Below are positions 59,369 through 64,000 of a stretch of 64,000 nt of DNA, piece by piece (the first letter of the stretch is position 1; each line of letters opens with the position of its first letter). Under the pieces are notes generated by a model that was not told the origin of the DNA, did no database searches, and worked only from the letters and a program-made list of their open reading frames with translations. Both the position numbers and the translations under genes were made by a program. The DNA lies in the NCBI RefSeq assembly GCF_033115175.1, contig NC_084827.1:20764001-20828000 (forward strand), given 5' to 3'. The DNA is from Lepus europaeus (taxonomy: Eukaryota > Chordata > Mammalia > Lagomorpha > Leporidae).

Positions 59369-59774
59369 TAACAACTGTATTTAAACACCCACCCCCCCAC
59401 CCCCCCCCAAAAAAAAACTGGTACGTAATGCAGAGACTGTTTGGATTTTGATGTTTCCTTCCAGTGTTTGTCCATAAGAACACTTTTCCGTATGCTCCCC
59501 ATTCTAACATTATGCACTATCGTTTGGCATTTTGCTTTTTCCTTGAGATTATCTTGTAACAGGTGTTCATTTTCCAAGTGTCCATATCCCCTTCATTCAG
59601 ACCTGTTTCCATGACTACCATGATTGAAGAGAGGGAAGAGGCCTCCTCTGTTGTGACCTCACCAGCCACTCAGTCCTTTCCACGCTGCGTCTGCCCAACC
59701 CGCTGCTGAAGAGACAATGACCAACACTCATGGACTGTTTGTTCTGGTCAAAGCATATGGCGTGGCTGGTATCA

Positions 59775-59990
59775 TATGATTTTTCAATCTTGTATATGCC
59801 AGGTAAGTATTTTATAGGTATTAGCTCATTTAATACTGAAAACAACCTAATGAGAGAGTGGTATTATCATCACACCCATTTATATCCAAGGAAACAGACA
59901 AAGAACAGTTAGAGAACTTTTCCAAGATCACATAGCTAGCCAGTGGCAGATGCAGGATTTGGAGCCAGGATGTCTGGCTTCTGAGACTGT
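59775..59990 (-). mobile_element. MIR-like SINE
   Basis: Reverse MIR: 'ggtattagctcatttaatactg', 'ccaaggaaacagacaaag', 'ccaagatcacatagctagccagtgg'. Confidence 0.65.
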
Positions 59991-60010
59991 GTCTTTTTTT
60001 TCTGAGACTT

Positions 60011-60325
60011 ATTTATCTGAAAGGTAGAGTTATACACTCACTCACTCACTCACTCACTCACGCAGAGAGCGCTTGCATCTGCTGGTTCATTCCCCAGATG
60101 ACCCCAATGTCTGGGGCTGGGCCAGTCCAAAGGCAGGAGCCTAGAACTCCCAGCCTGGTCTCCCATATGGGTGGCAGAGGTCCAAGAACCATCTTCTGCT
60201 GCCTTCCCAGGTGCATTATCAGGGAGCTGGATCAGAAGTGGAGTAGTGGGGACACTGCCCTTGCACTCACATGAGATTCTGGTGTTACAGATGGCAGCCC
60301 AACCTGCTGTGCCACATTGCTGGCC
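60011..60325 (-). mobile_element. C-SINE
   Basis: Reverse copy with a (CACT)n tract (60,035-60,060) in place of the GA run. Flanked by tctgagact on both sides. Confidence 0.88.
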
Positions 60326-60825
60326 TCTGAGACTGGTTTTTAACCACATCACAATGATGTCTCTCAAGAATAACCAAAATAACCGAACTCAATGTTCAGA
60401 GACAAGAAGATCAGCTGTCCCACTGGGTAAGACCAGTGCCCTGTGTCCAGTGTCTCCCTCATTTTAGGATGTATTATTTAATGTGTTTGTTCTCATTACT
60501 CAGTACATGTGACTGCCTGGACCAGGGAGTGGGCTTGTTCTTCACCACGACATCCCTAGTGCCTTGTACAGAGAATAAAACAAACATGACCTGCAGTGTT
60601 CACTGAAGGGGAAAAGAGATGGAACATGGAAGGGAGAGTACACACAGGAACTGGCACCCATTGGAAAGTCCAGTGAGAGGAATTGCATTAAATGTGCTAT
60701 TTGACTGGTATGGGACATTGGGTTTTGAGAACCCGCAAACAGGGTGGGCTCACTGACTTCAGGCACCTAGAGTGGAATGTGCCAGAGGACTGGGTGGGAG
60801 CCAGAGATTCTTAGTGTCATTTATT
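60326..60825. other. Intergenic spacer
   Basis: 'cctagtgccttgtacagagaataaaacaaac' (about 60,555-60,585) resembles an L2 or MIR 3' end on +. No gene. Confidence 0.3.
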
Positions 60826-61162
60826 TATATATTTTTAAGGTTTGTTTATTTTATTTATTTGAAAGGCAGAGTTACAGAGAGAGAGAGAGAGGGAGAGAGA
60901 GAGAATCTTCTATCTGCTGGTTCACTCCCTAAATAGTCACAACACAGGGCTGGGCAAAGCCGAAACCAGCAGCCAGGAGCTTTATCTGGGTCTCCCACAT
61001 AGGTGCCAGGACCCAAGGACTTGGGTCATCTTCCTCTCTTTCCCAGGTACATTAGCAGGGAGCTGGATCAGAAGTGGAGCAGCTGGGTCTTGGCCTGGCA
61101 CCCATATGGGATGCCTGGTGCTGCAGGCAGCAGCTTTATCTGCTATGCCACAATGTTGGCCT
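60826..61162 (-). mobile_element. C-SINE
   Basis: Reverse copy. Flanks ttcttagtgtcattta and ctcttagtctcattta form a 16-bp duplication with two differences. Confidence 0.92.
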
Positions 61163-61341
61163 CTCTTAGTCTCATTTAAATGGAGAACTCAGCCTTCAGG
61201 ACTTGAGCCAGCCTGGATGATGGCTGGATAGGAGGGGAGCATGAGGTAGGAATAAATCCCTACAGGAAAGAGCCTGGGTGTCTGAAGCTTCCCTTTTGCC
61301 CTGGGAAGCACATGTGCTACAAAGTTACATCTGGAATGGAG

Positions 61342-61796
61342 GGGTCTGCAAAAAGTTCATGGAAAATGTGTATTATGTAAAATCTACATGTGGATTTCAA
61401 AACAGTTTGGCATCAAAATCAGCATCTGTACTTGAAAGATTTTCATTTCATTTATTTGAAAGGCAGAGTGACGGGGTTGGGGGTCGGGGGTGCGGTGGAG
61501 ATCTTAGTGTGCTGGGTCACTCCCCAAATGGTCACAACAACTGGACCAGGCTGAAGCCAGAAGGCTGGAACTCCATCCGGGTCTCCCACATGGGTGGCAG
61601 GACACAAGCACTTGGCCCATCTGCTGCTGCCTCCCTGGATGAGTTAACAGGGAGTTGGACTGGAAGCAGAGTAGTTGGGATTCAAACTGGTGCTCTGATA
61701 GGGTATGCCGGTGTTGCAGGCTTGACTTGCTGCACCGGAACGCTGGACCCAATTTTCTCTCTTAGTTCCATTTTCCATGAACTTCTGTGTCAGACC
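61342..61796. mobile_element. Palindromic DNA-transposon-like element (copy 3) with SINE insertion
   Basis: Left end GGGTCTGCAAAAAGTTCATGG, core 'catgtggatttcaaaacagtttggcatcaaaatcagc', right part 'agttccattttccatgaactt' and terminus CAGACC. A C-SINE splits the core. Confidence 0.6.
61438..61752 (-). mobile_element. C-SINE in palindromic element copy 3
   Basis: Reverse copy 'ttcatttcatttatttgaaaggcagag' to 'gctgcaccggaacgctggaccc', with a G-rich run at 61,473-61,496 replacing the GA run. Confidence 0.82.
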
Positions 61797-62351
61797 TGTC
61801 TGTCTAGCAGACTTCAGGTCATTGTCTAGAACCTCGGCAGAGGAAACTGCCTTAATGTGATATCTTGTAGCCTTTTCCACATGCACTAAATACTGCAGCA
61901 GCACGCCTGGGGATGCACAAACATCCTTAGGAAAGTGGCGTTTTGCGTCTAGCTCTCTGGGACTCATGTTCTTTGAAAGAGTAAGACATAAAAGACTAGG
62001 ACAGCTCCCGAGGGAGATGAAAGCGTGATTGATTCTGTCATTTCCTGCCTCTGGGACCTTCTTTGCGATTCATTATTTTTTATTTCTCAAAAAAGCGAGG
62101 CAGTATGTTTCCCTCGCCTCTTACAGTCATCGTGATGATTAAATCAAACCAGGTAGTAAAAGTCCTTGGAAAAGTGCAAAGCACTATAAAATTTAGTTAT
62201 TACTAATGCCTGTCATCATATGTGTTAGACAACATAGTCGATGATAATTGAACCCCATGTTGGTGAATTATCACCTGACCCCCACCCTCGGCTCCCCTAT
62301 CCCACCGTTTTCCTAAGCAGTAGTTTCAAAATGAAGTGAGAAAAAACAGTA

Positions 62352-63236
62352 TCAGTGTATGCATTCATTTTCTATTGCCGCCATAAGGAATTACGACAAA
62401 CAGTGATTTGAAGCAATATAAATTTATTATTTGATGGTTCTAGGAGTCAGAAGCGTGCACGGGGTGTCTCTGGGCTAGTGTGGAAGTGGTGACTAGTGTC
62501 TGAGCTGTGTGCTGGAGGCTGCCTCCCAGCCTTTGCCAGCTTCCAGGAGCCACCCGCTTTCCTTTCTCGTGGTCCTCTGCCTGTGTCTGCACAGCCCCAG
62601 GCTGGCTTTTTTCTGTGTCTTTGAGAGTCACCTCTTTCTTTGGCTTCTGCTTTGCTTTTCCACTGTTAAAAACTCTGGTGACTACATTAGGCTCACCCAG
62701 ATAATCCAGAGTAACCTCCCTATTTCTTTTTTAATTTTTTAAAAAAGAATGTAAAGATTATTTATTTATTTGAAAGACAAAATTACACAGAGAGGTAGAG
62801 ACAGACAGAGAGGGGGCTGCCATCTGCTGGTTCACTCCCCAAATGGCCACAATGGCCGGAGCTGTGCTAATCCGAAGCCAGGAGCCAGGAGCTACTTCTG
62901 GGTCTCCCACATGGGTACAGGGGCCCAAGGACTTGGACCATCCTCAGCTGTCTTCCTAGGCACATTGCCAGGGAGCTGGATCAGAGTGGAGCAGCTGAGA
63001 ATGGAACCAGCATCCATTTGGGATGCCGGCACAGCAGGCCGGCACTTTAACCCACTGTGCCACAGCTCTGGTCCCTAACCTCCTTATTTTAAAATCAGCC
63101 AGTTAGCAGCCTTAGTTCTTCTTTGCCATGTAATTTAGCGAAGTTGTAGATTTTGGTGATTAGGACGTGGACCCTGCTTTTGTGGGACGGGGCGGGGTGT
63201 GTGTGTGTGTGTGTGTGCTATTATTCTGCCTACCCC
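62352..63236 (-). mobile_element. MaLR-type LTR fossil (MLT1/MST-like)
   Basis: Old solo LTR on -: 'ttctattgccgccataaggaattacgac', 'gttctaggagtcagaagcg', 'acattaggctcacccagataatccag', 'ttaggacgtggacc', ending near 'attattctgcctacc'. Broken and old; no internal region seen. A C-SINE (62,727-63,074) is inserted in it, and a (GT)n tract has grown at 63,197-63,217. Subfamily uncertain. Confidence 0.65.
62727..63074 (-). mobile_element. C-SINE inside an LTR fossil
   Basis: Reverse copy. taacctccctattt before it and taacctccttattt after it form the target duplication. Confidence 0.92.
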
Positions 63237-63817
63237 CATATATATATTGTAAATTTTCTATCTGGAAAGAACTTTGGTAAAAGCAAAGATGGAAGATCAG
63301 AATTCTTTCTAACTTGTTCCACGTTCCACTGAGTGCATCCTAGAGCAGTGTTCTTTTCATGGGAAACCAGCAGCACCTAGTGTCTCTCCACATACATTTC
63401 AACAGCCGCACAAAGTGCACGTCCTCAGGCTCAGTGACTGATGGTGGAGAAAGGACATTCTCACTGCTCAGAGTGGAAATGGCTGGTGATTCCACCTCCC
63501 ATATGCTCTGAGCTTTGTACTGAGCCCCCGCACCTGTGTATCCATCCAGAAGTATCAAAATGATTTCCATTTGGGGCATGGTACTGTACTGTGCTCTGCC
63601 AAAGAATCAGAAAAATAACAATAGGAGTCCTGCCTTCAGAATGCTTCCCGTTTTACTGGGCAGACAGTACACCCTGGCAATTAAAGCACATGTACCCAGC
63701 TGCAGAGCACCAAAGGCTTAAGGGCCAAGTGTATAGTTACTTAGGTTCACTTGTACATATCCTGAAACTCAGAGATACAGTGACTTCAATAGCAGAGTTT
63801 ATTTATTTTGTTTTGTT
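63237..63817. other. Intergenic spacer
   Basis: No gene, RNA or repeat family recognised. Confidence 0.3.
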
Positions 63818-64000
63818 CCTTAAAAATTTATTTGAGAAGTAGAGTTACACACAGAGAAAGGGAGAGACAGAGAGAAAGGTCTTCCATCTGCAGGTTCACT
63901 CCCCAAATGGCTGCAATGGCTGGAGCTGAGCCAATCCGAAATCAGGAGCCAGGAGCTTCTTCTGGGTCTCCCATGCAGGTGCAGGTGCCCAAGCACTTGG
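63818..64000 (-). mobile_element. C-SINE, cut by window end
   Basis: Reverse copy from 'aaaaatttatttgagaagtagag' through 'cttcttctgggtctcccatgcagg'. The head lies beyond the window. Confidence 0.88.

Overview
The window is nuclear DNA of a lagomorph, most likely the European rabbit (Oryctolagus cuniculus). About 46 copies or fragments of the rabbit C-type SINE show this: a body opening with GGCCGGCGCTGTGGCTCA-like sequence, CT-rich near its end, with an AAATAAATAAATCTT-type tail. These occur with older mammalian repeats (MIR, old L1, a Tigger-like DNA element, MaLR-type LTR fossils). Four host genes were rebuilt exon by exon from reading frame and splice sites. Recalled from memory, their order PAX4 - FSCN3 - ARF5 - GCC1 matches human 7q32, here in flipped orientation.

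Layout. 1-6.5 kb: repeats, a CpG-rich stretch (about 1.5-2.45 kb), a cluster of homeodomain/HNF1/E-box-like motifs near 2.65-2.74 kb, then unique sequence upstream of PAX4. 6.5-10.5 kb: PAX4 on +, ten coding exons, 350 codons, AATAAA at 10,527. 10.6-17.6 kb: an LTR fossil, a nested palindromic DNA element, and many SINEs. 17.6-24.5 kb: FSCN3 on -, six coding exons, 498 codons, with one GC-AG intron. 27.5-30.3 kb: ARF5 on -, six exons, 180 codons, with a CpG-island promoter. 30.3-34.0 kb: SINE-rich spacer between the divergent ARF5 and GCC1 promoters. 34.0-38.9 kb: GCC1 on +, two coding exons, 775 codons, with two short upstream ORFs in the probable leader. 39-64 kb: intergenic, packed with SINEs, a near full-length 6.9-kb L1 on - inserted into an older L1, two more palindromic elements, a second LTR fossil, and an unexplained 0.9-kb unique patch at 57.7-58.6 kb.

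The genes do not form a pathway. PAX4 is a pancreatic islet transcription factor, FSCN3 a testis actin bundler, and ARF5 and GCC1 both serve the Golgi (small GTPase; GRIP-domain golgin). All four reading frames look intact. I see no new multi-gene system. The most unusual items are an unidentified GC-rich retroposed RNA with a perfect 17-bp target duplication (11.9-12.1 kb), the FSCN3 GC-AG intron, and nested repeat structures whose insertion order can be read directly.
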